Positions 1-8,839 of a stretch of DNA of 64,000 nt are shown piece after piece. Position 1 is the first letter of the stretch. Every line of letters starts with the position of its first letter. The stretch spans positions 806,001 to 870,000 of the forward strand of contig CAVZQK010000022.1 of the NCBI GenBank assembly GCA_963777355.1, written 5' to 3'. Origin of the DNA: DATJHM01 sp963777355 (lineage in GTDB: Bacteria; Chloroflexota; Ktedonobacteria; Ktedonobacterales; Ktedonobacteraceae). The notes beneath the pieces are model-generated. The model was not told where the DNA came from. It worked only from the letters and a program-made list of their open reading frames with translations, and ran no database searches. The position numbers were made by a program, and so were the translations under genes.

Positions 1-614
1 ATTTCACCACCACATATTTCAAGACCCAGAGCAAAGAGCTGACGCACACCAGCAGGAATACTGGCCTGATTGGTAAACTGGCGCACCTCCTCCTCGCTCA
101 TCAGCAGCACATCGGCACGCTTCATCACCTCAACCACCTGATGCACGAGCAATATCAATCCACAAATTCATGGAATCCAGAACAGTAAGACGCTCTGCTG
201 GCATCTGCTCCAGAACCTCTAGTTGCAGGTCCGGCTGAATATTGGCCAGGAAGACCAGCTTGCTCGCACGATAATCCTCAGGCATCAGCGGATGGAAATC
301 AGCGAACACACCCAACTGGGTATTGAGCGTATCACGCGTGTTCATATCCAGATGATAACGACCATGCCAGTGGAAAGTCTTCCCCTCTTCAACAATTTGC
401 AGACCTTTCAGATCGAGGTTATGCTGACGCCAGAAATCGAGATACTCATGAGGGAAATCACTGCCCACAATACCTACCAGATTGACACGATCATACAGCG
501 AGGCAGCCGTAGAGAAATAGGACGCAGCGCCACCCAGGACACCGTCTATCTGTCGTAAATGGGGTCTCAACAGTATCCAGCGCGACTGAACCAACAACAA
601 GAATAGGCAGACAT
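1..614 (-). pseudogene. PfkB-family carbohydrate kinase, frameshifted and cut by window edge
   Basis: Sugar or nucleoside kinase of the PfkB/ribokinase family, which phosphorylates a small sugar-like substrate with ATP in the cytoplasm. Read on the minus strand, the fragments line up as a normal PfkB N-terminus: ILVVGSVALDTVETPF, then the family hallmark DGVLGGAASYFSTAAS, then VGIVGSDFP. A later block reads VLLMSEEEVRQFT, typical of the central region of these enzymes. These blocks lie in different frames: shifts fall near 555, near 150 and near 25, and the start near 614 is also out of phase with the first block. The C-terminal half with the catalytic Asp is outside the window. The family call is solid from the Gly-Gly motif; the substrate cannot be told. 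It may be a pseudogene or a poorly sequenced contig end, since the next gene is equally damaged. Confidence 0.7.
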
Positions 615-773
615 TCGGCCTCCATTATTCAAACGGGAGGATGCAGAGGCATCTCCCCCTACGAGAGTTGTATAGGCGGAGATATCGCCTAACAGTTGCT
701 ATCATAGCATCGATAAACAGGACGGGTGCAAGCGAAAGATTGAGATGCACAGGACTGACACGAAATAGCATAT

Positions 774-1420
774 TTATACAGGAGTAGCATCACTCAGATG
801 CTCAATCACCCCGTCGAGAAAAGCCAGCGTATTGTTGAAATTTTTCACGGGCCATTTCGCGTGCTGAAGGAGTGTACAACGATTGATAAAGTTCGATAAA
901 GCGCTCTTCAATATGCCGCAAAATAGCAGCCAGCACCTCTCCAGTGACGTCCCGATTCGGGTAACGCGCCCCAAACTCAATTAATGAAGTCACCACAGCC
1001 AGCCCACTAAGACGACCTAGTTTATCTGCATCAAAGAGCACACTTGCCGCTTCAAGCGGCGTTGCATCTCAGCTGCTCCACAGGCATCTGCCATGTATGG
1101 GTCAAGCAATGCCTGCTCAATCCACGCAAGCTGCTTTCTCCGGTACGTTTACAGCTGTGTAGAAACGTCCACCGCCATCTCCGCCGACTTCACGTGATGA
1201 TCCTGAAAACCATGCGCCACCGTCGAAATATCATGGAGATAGCCAGCCATCACAAGCGCTTCCAGATCAATTGCGGCGGTCTGGATCTTCCTCTGCCGCC
1301 TCCAAGTTGAAGAGCCAACATCTTACAATTGGCGACAACCGCACTCACATAGCGAAAACCCTCACCCCCCAACATCTCTTCCGAGTGGCGAGAAACGACT
1401 TGAATGACTTCTGTGTCCAT
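774..1420 (-). pseudogene. HD-domain phosphohydrolase, multiply frameshifted
   Basis: Remnant or badly sequenced copy of a small HD-superfamily metal-dependent phosphohydrolase. From the ATG at 1420 the first frame gives about 40 residues (MDTEVIQVVSRHSEEM...). A second frame gives ALVMAGYLHDISTVAHGF followed by DHHVKSAEMA, which holds the metal-binding His-Asp pair and the downstream His typical of the family. A third frame gives VLFDADKLGRLSG, the conserved late DADKL motif, and a region ending in AREKFQQ. A fourth frame supplies the last 20 residues (LAFLDGVIEHLSD). Frameshifts therefore lie near 1305, 1060-1150 and 835, at least three to four in about 650 bp. The motif order matches YedJ-like HD proteins. 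Function beyond hydrolysis of a phosphate ester cannot be assigned. It follows the PfkB gene in the same orientation upstream, so the two might be an operon. Confidence 0.65.
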
Positions 1421-1966
1421 ACCAGAGTTTAACCTTCCCAGAAGACACGTTTAGTAGCACAAAATCTGCCGCAAGTAAACAAAGACACAGAGACAGCAAG
1501 CAAAGCCGCTTTCTCCCTTTTAGCATACATGTAGAAAAACATAGCAGATTTTCACCAGATGTAGTGATCTCCTGGTCAATTCGGCCCTGTTTGTCAACAT
1601 CCAGCCTGATTCGATAAAATCCCTGCTCTTTAACGAGAAAGGCGGGCTTCGGGGCGAAATACACCAAATAGTACTAAGCTAGGGGCGGTATAACTACTGT
1701 AGATCCCCTTGAGTATGTTACCATGATAGACGATACAACACGCAACTGCAAGTAGATACATGACTCTGGTCATGTTACTGATAGCCTTATTGTCCGTTCC
1801 ACTACACAGAAGGATAAAGCCTTTCTGCCAAGGCGGATTGCTCGTAGGGATCAACAGCCTGTTCTTCAGCAGACGTCGAACATGCGTCAAGCGTAGAGAT
1901 GAGCCAGGTATCTCTTGCTATGGAACGGACAAGAGAAATTTATAGCTATCGAAGGGATTGTAGCGC
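1421..1966. other. Intergenic stretch without a supported gene
   Basis: About 545 bp between the HD-domain gene (minus) and the sigma factor gene (plus). Open frames exist on both strands but none has a family motif, a good ribosome-binding site or plausible composition. The minus-strand frame at 1362-1667 has a short stretch (RIRLDVDKQGRIDQEI) that looks protein-like, so a broken small gene cannot be excluded. Confidence 0.4.
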
Positions 1967-2505
1967 ATGGTCCGGGTGGAAACCAAGGAGAGCTCCTGGT
2001 CCTTTGAACAAATTTACGATGAATATAAGACAGCCTATTTATAACTATGTATATCACCTGGTAGGGGATCGCGAACAGGCAGATGATCTCACTCAAGATA
2101 CGTTTCTGAAGGCGTTTCGCGCTTTACCAAAAATGGATGCTAATCTAAAACTTTCGGCCTGGCTGTATCGTATCGCAACTAATACGGCATACGATGCGCT
2201 ACGTCGTCGTAAGCTGATTGCCTGGCTCCCCTGGCAAGATCTTGATCATGAGCCAGCGGATGTGGAGAGTGCAGATCCACAGGAGATATACGGCACGACA
2301 GAGATGGTTCGTGCTGCCCTTCGTCGTATGCCTCAGCAATATCGAGCGGCACTACTCTTGTATACACAAGAGGGGTTTCTCGTACAGTGAAATTGCCCAT
2401 ACGCTTAATATTGCTGAGAGTGGTGTTAAGATGTATCTTTCGCGAGCACGGCAATCATTTCGTGAGCATTATCGTTCATTAGAGCAAGGAGGAGGCATCA
2501 AATGA
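1967..2505 (+). CDS. ECF sigma-70 factor (two apparent frameshifts)
   Basis: Extracytoplasmic-function sigma factor that directs RNA polymerase to stress or envelope promoters. The likely start is the ATG at 1967 behind GAAGGGA, giving MVRVETKESSWSFEQIYDEY. Region 2 follows (DREQADDLTQDTFLKAFRAL and AWLYRIATNTAYDALRRRK), then region 4 with its helix-turn-helix (SYSEIAHTLNIAESGVKMYL). Two single-base shifts break the frame: near 2030, where an extra G in ACAGCC separates IYDEYKT from IYNYVYHL, and near 2375, where GGGGTTT appears one base too long. The domains on either side are perfectly ECF-like, so indel errors are more likely than decay. Its stop codon overlaps the start of the next gene as ATGA, a classic sigma/anti-sigma pairing. 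Full length would be about 178 residues, normal for the family. Confidence 0.85.
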
Positions 2506-4381
2506 CTTGCGAGCACGTCAAGGAGCATCTTAGCGCTTACCTTGACAACGCTCTCTCTTTTGAAGAACGCCTGTCTATTGCAGCTCATGTTGAAAATTGC
2601 CAGAGCTGCCAATCTGTACTCGCAGACTTTGCTCGTCTTGATGCCCTCATTAAACATTTACCGCGTATCAGTCCAAAGCCGACCTTACGCGAGAGCATTT
2701 TTTCTTCCCAGGAGTATTTGGAGCTGATCGGCACCTCTGTCTACAGTGGTACTGGACCAGACTCGGCCTTTGCCAGGGGAGCTTCTTCCCTACAAAGCAG
2801 TCGTCCCAGGCTTATCTCCCTGCCAGGAGGTCGCCAGGCTCCAAAGACACCTTCCCCACTCCCAAATATAACTCAGGATACACAGCCTATTCCTACAAAT
2901 AGGATGCAGGACACGTTGCCCATCCCTAAACAAAAACAGCGTTTCTGGAGGCGACGCGTATTCTACGGTATTCTTGCCGCCAGCATTCTTCTCACGCTTA
3001 GTATAGGCACTTTTATGAGCTGGCGACTCCAGCAACAACAAGAAAAAACCACGCTTCCAGTAAATGCAATCACCCCTCCTGCTGCCCTCTCTCAACAAGG
3101 ACCACTCCCCGCTGGTACACGTTTCCTCTTTTTACGTGATGGCTCCCTCTGGAGTCGCGCAAGTGATGGTAGTAATAGTAGCGCCAGACTCACCGCAAAA
3201 ACAGTGACAGTGACAGATGGTTGGACTATTCGACCAGGGATCAACGGACATAGCGAGGGGAATCTGATCGCTTATATTGATATTCGACAAGGCTTTGTCC
3301 ATATCATCCGCAGCGATGGGCAGACAGATACACCTATTCCTCAAGTGTTAGTGCCAGCGGGAGAGCAAACGGCTGCCACCTGGCAGACCGCCGAAGGACA
3401 GAGCATTCTTAAGAGCCTCTCATGGTCAGCAGATGGTTCGACGCTTGCATTTGTGGGCAGGAATGGAACGCAAAAACAAGATAGCCTCTATCTTTACCAA
3501 CCTGGAAGCAATAGCGTTCATCAGAATTCCCCTCACAGCGCAAGAAAGTGTAAGTAAACCAGTCTGGTCACCGGATAGTAAACGCATTGCCTTTCAGTTC
3601 ATACGAGAATGGCGCTGTCGGTATTGCTGAATATCATCTTCAGAACCACGAGGTATTGAACATCGTTCAACACGTTAACACGCCATCCTATCTTCAGGAT
3701 ACGTTACTTTCGCTCGCCTGGACAGCAGATGATACTGCACTTACCTGGAGTGTGGGCAGTAGTGGTCATGTTCATACCATCTGGCTCAAACAGGTTGGCC
3801 TGGCAACAAATAGTGCGCCAATTCTTCTTAGAACTGGGGATTTCGCCCAGGCAAGTTACAATTCCGCACAGGCCGGGCGCTGGCTTTTTGTCACATTACT
3901 AGCAGGTAAAACTGGCGATATCTATACCGTTGGCCTGAATGCTCTTCTTGAAAGAGAGACCAGGGGCAGAACAGCTTCCAGCGCACAATGGTCACCTGAT
4001 GGGCACGTTATTACCTATCTTGATACCCTTACCCCAAGCGGCGGCGTCTTACACCAAATAAACATTCTTACACATAGGGATACACGGGTAGCCCCAGGAG
4101 TGAACAGCACGCCAGCGCCACGCTGGTCCAGCAACCAGCAACTGGCATATAGCACAGATACAACGCTCTCTATAGTAGATGAGCAAGGACACATACATGC
4201 GTTAGGACTACAAGGTCATATCAGTACCGTAAGCTGGTCGAACAATAATCCAGACCAGATCATTGTCGTTCTTAGCGATCAACATGCAGGAATCTATCTT
4301 CTTGATAGCCACAAAAACAGTGTCCAACAGATAGATGCTGGGAGCACTCAAGGAGAGATTCAGTGGAGCGAGATACCTTAA
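2502..4381 (+). CDS. Membrane anti-sigma factor (zf-HC2) with TolB-like beta-propeller sensor; two apparent frameshifts
   Basis: Probable anti-sigma factor that holds the upstream ECF sigma factor at the membrane. The N-terminus carries the zinc-binding anti-sigma motif H-x3-C-x2-C (HVENCQSCQ, near residue 30). A Pro/Thr-rich linker follows, then one transmembrane helix (YGILAASILLTLSIGTFMS, about residues 150-172), then an extracytoplasmic domain of about 440 residues made of TolB/WD40-like blades: DGSLWSRASDGSN, SLSWSADGSTLAFVG, PVWSPDSKRIAFQF, AQWSPDGHVITYLDT. The frame breaks near 3510 and again near 3600, with the propeller resuming cleanly each time, so these look like sequencing indels in one gene of about 626 residues. 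The start overlaps the sigma stop (ATGA). The fold suggests the propeller senses an envelope ligand, which is inference. Confidence 0.82.
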
Positions 4382-4463
4382 AAATTAGTGAGGATCTTCT
4401 GGATTTTTGCGCGTATACAAGAATTTGCTTCCAAAACTGATAACAATTTGCTGACTTATACGT

Positions 4464-4469
4464 TATAAT
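4464..4469 (+). promoter_or_regulatory. Candidate -10 element (TATAAT) upstream of the histidine kinase
   Basis: A perfect TATAAT lies 220 bp before the kinase start codon and downstream of the anti-sigma gene. No good -35 box is visible 17 bp upstream. If used, it would give a leader of about 215 nt that contains the hairpin at 4626-4665. Confidence 0.4.
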
Positions 4470-4625
4470 ACATAGGCCCGGAACGGAAGGCGGGATATAT
4501 GTAAGCAAGCACATCCACCTCGACGAGCAGCTTGTAGCATACATCTGATTTTTCGTGCAACCTTTTCCCCATGAGGTCGGCACGCGCACCTCCAGGCACT
4601 TCGTGGCGCAGCTTTGTGTCGCGTG

Positions 4626-4665
4626 GTAAGGGGGGGACGAGCTGGCACCCCGTCCCACCCCTTAC
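4626..4665 (+). terminator. Strong GC hairpin with T-run just before the kinase RBS (attenuator or terminator)
   Basis: Arms GTAAGGGGGGGACG (4626-4639) and CGTCCCACCCCTTAC (4651-4665) pair with a single bulged A and are followed by TTTTC. This is a textbook intrinsic terminator for plus-strand transcription. It sits 23 nt before the histidine kinase ATG, so it either ends the sigma/anti-sigma transcript or acts as an attenuator in the kinase leader. Confidence 0.6.
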
Positions 4666-4688
4666 TTTTCTATCAGAGAAAGGCTTGC

Positions 4689-7247
4689 ATGCGATTTTTA
4701 GTGCGTTCATCCGGTGGCAAACTCATCGTCTTAACAACAATAATATTACTCTTGTGCTTACTCCTGTTTATTATTATAACCTGGAGCATACTTGGACTCT
4801 ACTCCAGGCAGAATGCGCAAAATACAGCACGTACTCATCTGGTACTAATTGCACAAAATTATCAGACGCAAACCGCTGAACTCTCTCAGCAACTTACGCA
4901 ACTGACAAAAAATACATTACTCGTTGCAGCAATCTCACAACCTGTTCCAGGCGCACAAACAGAGCTTCAGAATACCCTCTTACCAGTGTTCCTACAGCAT
5001 CGTTTTGCATCACTCAGTATTATTACCCGCAATCATCAATTACTGGCGCAACTACAGGACGATGGTACAAGTACAGCAAATATACCAGCAGAAGAGCTCA
5101 CGCTGGTTGATCAAACACTACAAACTAGTGAAACTGTTCTTCTCAAAAAAATGCCTGCCGCCGGAAATACAGTAGAGAGTGAGCAATGGCAGATAGTGCT
5201 GGCTATTCCAATTTCCAATACAGCTGGAAAACCGGATGGTATTCTGCTCGCAACCCAACCCATCAACACCTATTTTGCCCAGACCTTACTCCAACAGGGA
5301 GGCGATGCTATTGCACTCTGCATTACAGGACAGCTTATAGCGGCTACTGGCCTCCCCACCCAGCTACTTGACAGCCAGCCACAAATTATCAAAAATAGCT
5401 GTACCCCTGACACTGTACACATGATCTCAGGAGCTCAGCAGTATCTTACACTAAGTAGTACACTAAAGACAGAAAAACAACCCATCTCTTCGCCTCATCT
5501 GGTTGCAGTAGCAGTAGAATCTCTGGATGGGACAGGCACCCAGCGTTCCAAATCGCTTTTGATCGCTCTGGGTATAGCTCTTTTTATTTTTGCGCTGGGC
5601 GTACTTCTGCTTCTCTTTGTGATCCGCATCTTTCTTACACAGCCAATTCGTCAGCTCCAAAACGATGTGAGCATGTTGATTACCAACGACAACAAAATCC
5701 ACCTGGAAGAGTCAGCGGATGAGGATGAGCTTGCGATGCTGGCACGCTCGTTTCATCTGCTCTCAGAATCCCTAGAGAACGAGAGCCAGGCCATGACAGA
5801 ACAGATAAGTAATCTCTTAATTATCAGCTATGCCCTGATCTCTACGTTAAATCTGGAGGAGCTGCTAGGAGAGATCGTTCTACGTCTGGGTACAATTATG
5901 CAAGTAAAGCATGTCTCACTCCTGCTCTATGGGCGTGAGATGCTCGCTCCCTGGGCGGTGGCACACTATACAACAGAGCAAGCAGAACAGCAGCAAACAA
6001 GAACGCCCTCCGCCAATCCTTCAGAAACGCAACAGAAACAGGTATATATAGATCCAGCGGGGGATATTACGCTTGCAGCTACGACAAAAATGGTCGCTGT
6101 TTCTGCCGGAAGCAGCAAACAAAATAGTGGGAAGCAACATCAGCCAAAAACACCCCCTGCTCCACCGTATCCAGTGCGGCGTCCGCACATTCCACGCTCA
6201 GCGCTGCGCGATCTGGATCTAATCCTGTCCAGGATAGTCATTCAAAAGCAGAAAATTGCTTACGGCGAAGACATCCCTGCAATCTTTGCGGAGCGAAAAG
6301 AGAACTGGACAAAGCTCGCTCTCGATACAGGCTATCGCTCAGTCATTGCGGTACCCTTATTATTACAAAAGCAGGCAATCGGCGCATTTATACTCTATGC
6401 CGATGAACCCCATTTCGTCAGTAGCCGCGATACGTTTCTGCTCAGTACCGCAGCGCTTCAAGTGTCGATGGGGATTCAAAATGCCCTCCTGTTTGCCGAA
6501 GTGAAAGAAAAAAATACCGCTCTGGAGCATGCCAATCAACTAAAATCACAATTTCTTGCCAATGTGACGCATGAACTACGGACGCCACTGCATAGCATTA
6601 TTAGCTATGGCGCGTTTATGTTAGAAGGTTTCGTTGAAGGTGAATTAACCAGCGAACAGGAACAACATATTCAATTTATTGTTCGACGGGCGGAAGATCT
6701 TTCTCATCTCGTTGATGATATGCTCGATCTTTCAAAGATTGAGGCAGATAAAATCGAGGTGAGAGTTGAACTCCTCGACCTACAACAGAGTCTGGAAGAG
6801 GTAGTAGAACAATTAAAACCGATGGCAAACAGCAAAGAGCTCTATCTACGCCTGGAGATACCACCAGAGCTCCCCGCTGTGCTCGCAGACGGTCATCGCC
6901 TGCGCCAGGTCGCAATCAATCTCGTCTCCAATGCTCTCAAATTCACTGAGAAAGGCGGCATCACCATTCGCTGTCGCCTGGTCAGAGAAGGAGAGATGGT
7001 TATGGTCGGTGTTCACGATACTGGCATTGGCATCTTGCCACCTGCGCTCAACTACATCTTTGAAGCGTTCCGGCAGGCAGATGGCAGTACGACACGGCGT
7101 TTTGGTGGGACTGGATTGGGGCTTACGATTGCGAAAAAGCTGATTGAGCTCCAGGGTGGTGAGGTTGCGGTTGAAAGTGTCCCCGGCCAGGGTTCAACGT
7201 TCTCGTTCATCCTGCCAGTCGCCCCTTCCGAGGAGACGTTGCAATAA
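4689..7247 (+). CDS. Membrane sensor histidine kinase (HAMP-GAF-HisKA-HATPase)
   Basis: Sensor kinase of 852 residues that autophosphorylates on His and passes phosphate to a response regulator. Start chosen at ATG 4689 behind GAGAAAGG; an in-frame upstream extension lacks a ribosome-binding site. Order: transmembrane helix 1 (about residues 12-34), a roughly 255-residue outside domain of Cache-like length, transmembrane helix 2 (about 289-314), HAMP (from about 316), a GAF domain with a long low-complexity insert (about 405-580), the HisKA H-box NVTHELRTPLHS with phosphoacceptor H628, and a HATPase domain with N box (NLVSNALKF), G1 (DTGIGI), F box and G2 (FGGTGLGLTIA). All catalytic boxes are intact. 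It is followed after 51 bp by a receiver protein, so the two form a phosphorelay. No attached receiver is present. Confidence 0.93.
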   Translation: MRFLVRSSGGKLIVLTTIILLLCLLLFIIITWSILGLYSRQNAQNTARTHLVLIAQNYQTQTAELSQQLTQLTKNTLLVAAISQPVPGAQTELQNTLLPVFLQHRFASLSIITRNHQLLAQLQDDGTSTANIPAEELTLVDQTLQTSETVLLKKMPAAGNTVESEQWQIVLAIPISNTAGKPDGILLATQPINTYFAQTLLQQGGDAIALCITGQLIAATGLPTQLLDSQPQIIKNSCTPDTVHMISGAQQYLTLSSTLKTEKQPISSPHLVAVAVESLDGTGTQRSKSLLIALGIALFIFALGVLLLLFVIRIFLTQPIRQLQNDVSMLITNDNKIHLEESADEDELAMLARSFHLLSESLENESQAMTEQISNLLIISYALISTLNLEELLGEIVLRLGTIMQVKHVSLLLYGREMLAPWAVAHYTTEQAEQQQTRTPSANPSETQQKQVYIDPAGDITLAATTKMVAVSAGSSKQNSGKQHQPKTPPAPPYPVRRPHIPRSALRDLDLILSRIVIQKQKIAYGEDIPAIFAERKENWTKLALDTGYRSVIAVPLLLQKQAIGAFILYADEPHFVSSRDTFLLSTAALQVSMGIQNALLFAEVKEKNTALEHANQLKSQFLANVTHELRTPLHSIISYGAFMLEGFVEGELTSEQEQHIQFIVRRAEDLSHLVDDMLDLSKIEADKIEVRVELLDLQQSLEEVVEQLKPMANSKELYLRLEIPPELPAVLADGHRLRQVAINLVSNALKFTEKGGITIRCRLVREGEMVMVGVHDTGIGILPPALNYIFEAFRQADGSTTRRFGGTGLGLTIAKKLIELQGGEVAVESVPGQGSTFSFILPVAPSEETLQ

Positions 7248-7298
7248 CAGGATTTTCCATTCCACTTCCTAGAAAAAGAAAAGCGAAAAGAGAGACAT

Positions 7299-7691
7299 AT
7301 GAATACGCAGATCCATCCATCCACAATCCTTGTCGTTGAAAATGAAGTTTCTAACCGGTTGCTCATAGAGCGGGTTCTCTCTACACGAGGGTACCGCTGT
7401 CTTTCTGCATCCAACGGGCGAGAAGCATTAGAGATCCTTGACCGCGAGCTTGTTGACCTTATTTTAACCGATCTTTCCATGCCCGTACTCGATGGCTACC
7501 AGACGACACAATTGATCCGCGCCCGTCCTGGTATGGAGCGTGTGCCAATTGTTGCGGTGACGGCTTTTGCCCTTAGCGATGAAGGCGAAGCGGCTCGCCA
7601 GATTGGCTGTACGGAATATCTCACCAAGCCCTTTAAACCACGCCAACTTCTAGAGGTTGTAGACCGGCTGCTCGCAAAAGGCCTTAACTAG
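7299..7691 (+). CDS. Single-domain response regulator (CheY-like receiver)
   Basis: Receiver protein of 130 residues with no output domain. The phosphoacceptor is D58 (LILTDLSMP), the conserved Thr is T88 (AVTAF) and the Lys is K110 (LTKPF). The acidic pair that normally binds magnesium is E14-N15 (VVENE) rather than Asp-Asp, a tolerated variant in many histidine-kinase partner receivers. Start at ATG 7299 behind AAAGAGAG. It lies 51 bp after the histidine kinase on the same strand, so it is most likely that kinase's target. With no DNA-binding domain it must act through protein contacts, for example as a phosphate shuttle to another transmitter. Confidence 0.9.
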   Translation: MNTQIHPSTILVVENEVSNRLLIERVLSTRGYRCLSASNGREALEILDRELVDLILTDLSMPVLDGYQTTQLIRARPGMERVPIVAVTAFALSDEGEAARQIGCTEYLTKPFKPRQLLEVVDRLLAKGLN

Positions 7692-7723
7692 GCCCTTGAG
7701 TATTAACAACTGCGACCCCATCT

Positions 7724-7756
7724 CTCACTCAGTTGGCACAAGCCCGACTGAGTGAG
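7724..7756 (+). terminator. Hairpin after the kinase/receiver operon
   Basis: Perfect arms CTCACTCAGT (7724-7733) and ACTGAGTGAG (7747-7756). No clear T-run follows, so termination is plausible from position rather than certain. Confidence 0.45.
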
Positions 7757-7834
7757 CCATCTTTGGCGCGACGGCGCGTGGGAAATTGGGGGCCAGGTGT
7801 GCCTACATGAGGAACTGCCCCCATCGCACTCTTT

Positions 7835-8275
7835 TCAGTTAGGTAGTTGGACAAGAGCTAACACGACAGGATCATTGCCCACGACACGGGTGGTGTGTCC
7901 CTTCCCCCACATGTCCTCCAGCAGGATAACGCTGCCGAGGCCCAGGCGGCGCACCTCGCCGTCACTCACCGCTCCCTCAAGCTCGCCTGCTAGGACGAAG
8001 GCAAACTGTCGTCGCGGCGCTGGGTGCGGAGGACCATCCCATCCGACAGGAAAGCGGAGGAAGGCAACCTGCGTACCGGGCATCAACGGGGACACCTCCA
8101 CCGGCGGCGCGGGTGGAGCGAAATTGGTCATGGACATCGCGACTTCGACGTCTTCTAAGTGAGTCTCGCCGTTCTGGTCTGCATAGACACGAACATCTTC
8201 ATCCTTCACCTCGCTTGAGCTAGCAATGACAAAACCAGATCTCTGCTCATAGCCTTTCGAAAAAAGCATTAACAT
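7835..8275 (-). CDS. Cupin-domain protein
   Basis: Small beta-barrel protein of the cupin superfamily, at most 146 residues. The middle holds GTQVAFLRFP, APRRQFAFVLAGELEG and GSVILLEDMWGKGHTTRVVG, which match the two cupin motifs; H in GKGHTT fits a metal ligand, while other usual His ligands are not obvious. The domain proper seems to begin at VRVYADQNGETH, so the first 30 or so residues may be a mis-started extension, and the true start is unsure. The gene belongs to a stretch (about 7.8-9.5 kb) that by eye is richer in G and C than the rest of the window, together with an ABM monooxygenase and a DUF2867 gene, suggesting acquisition as an accessory cluster. Substrate unknown. Confidence 0.7.
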   Translation of the reverse strand: MLMLFSKGYEQRSGFVIASSSEVKDEDVRVYADQNGETHLEDVEVAMSMTNFAPPAPPVEVSPLMPGTQVAFLRFPVGWDGPPHPAPRRQFAFVLAGELEGAVSDGEVRRLGLGSVILLEDMWGKGHTTRVVGNDPVVLALVQLPN

Positions 8276-8326
8276 CTTTAATATTATCCAAGCGTTTTTA
8301 GGATATTCACCTGTTTGGTGGGTCTG

Positions 8327-8452
8327 GGTGTAGATCCCAAAATTCAGCGGGAAATTTCTGCATAATTAAGCGGGCGATGTTCTCTCTAGATGAGGAGAAA
8401 CCGCCCACTTAATCCGCCCCATCTTCTCCCAGCTCATTCTGGGATCTACACC
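8327..8452. mobile_element. 126-bp fully palindromic MITE-like element
   Basis: The 13-bp ends GGTGTAGATCCCA (8327-8339) and TGGGATCTACACC (8440-8452) are perfect inverted repeats. Similarity continues inward to the centre: TTAAGCGGGCG pairs with CGCCCACTTAA, and GTTCTC with GAGAAAC around a 10-bp loop. The whole element can thus fold into one long hairpin and carries no gene. This is the build of a non-autonomous miniature transposon. It covers the last codons and stop of the neighbouring ABM monooxygenase. No clear target-site duplication is visible and no matching transposase is in the window. Confidence 0.65.
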
Positions 8453-8839
8453 GCGTGCCGGGCAGGCAGCGCCAGGGCAAAGGAAAACTCAATCAGCGAA
8501 TGTTTGCAGAGGCGTTGGCGGGCCTGGGTTGCGCCATTGCCCGCCGCGTTTTTGGCCGTGACGAGAAAACCGTGGGTATCACACAGGCCACACTCGCGCT
8601 CGTCGTAATCAAAATCAACACCTGCCGCGTGTGCAGCCGCCAATCCTGCCATGAATGCCTGCTCAGACTCCCATTGGCCGGTTGACACAACGGCTTGGTT
8701 GTCTTCGCTTTGCCAGCAGTCGACCTCAAGGCATCCCGGCGTCGCGGCCAGACCTTCTGCCGCCTGGTGAACGCGAAAAATGAAACTCGTCTCAGTACTC
8801 AGCACGCGGGTAGTGGATTGCGACCAGGCCGACCTTCAT
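8446..8839 (-). pseudogene. Antibiotic-biosynthesis-monooxygenase (ABM)-like protein, broken
   Basis: Small ferredoxin-like ABM-fold protein. The start is clear: GGAGG at a good distance before ATG 8839, giving MKVGLVAIHYPRAEY. The next codon is TGA (8794-8792) where family members have Trp in a YWDEF-like context. Directly after it one extra T in a T-run shifts the frame. The body then resumes as FRVHQAAEGLAATPGCLEVD, TGQWESEQAFMAGLAA and CGLCDTHGFLV. The C-terminus (LPARHAV, stop 8446) runs into the end of the palindromic element at 8327-8452, so the original tail was probably replaced. A nonsense change plus a frameshift plus an insertion point to genuine loss of function. The start overlaps the DUF2867 stop (ATGA), so the two were once translationally coupled. 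Confidence 0.7.

Noticed and set aside
1362..1667. 101-codon minus-strand frame upstream of the HD-domain gene
   Set aside because: A short piece looks protein-like but there is no family match, no ribosome-binding site, and it overlaps the HD gene start in another frame.
1899..2390. Alternative longer N-terminus of the ECF sigma factor from 1899
   Set aside because: The extra residues do not match ECF sigma factors, while ATG 1967 in the next frame gives FEQIYDEYK, which does.
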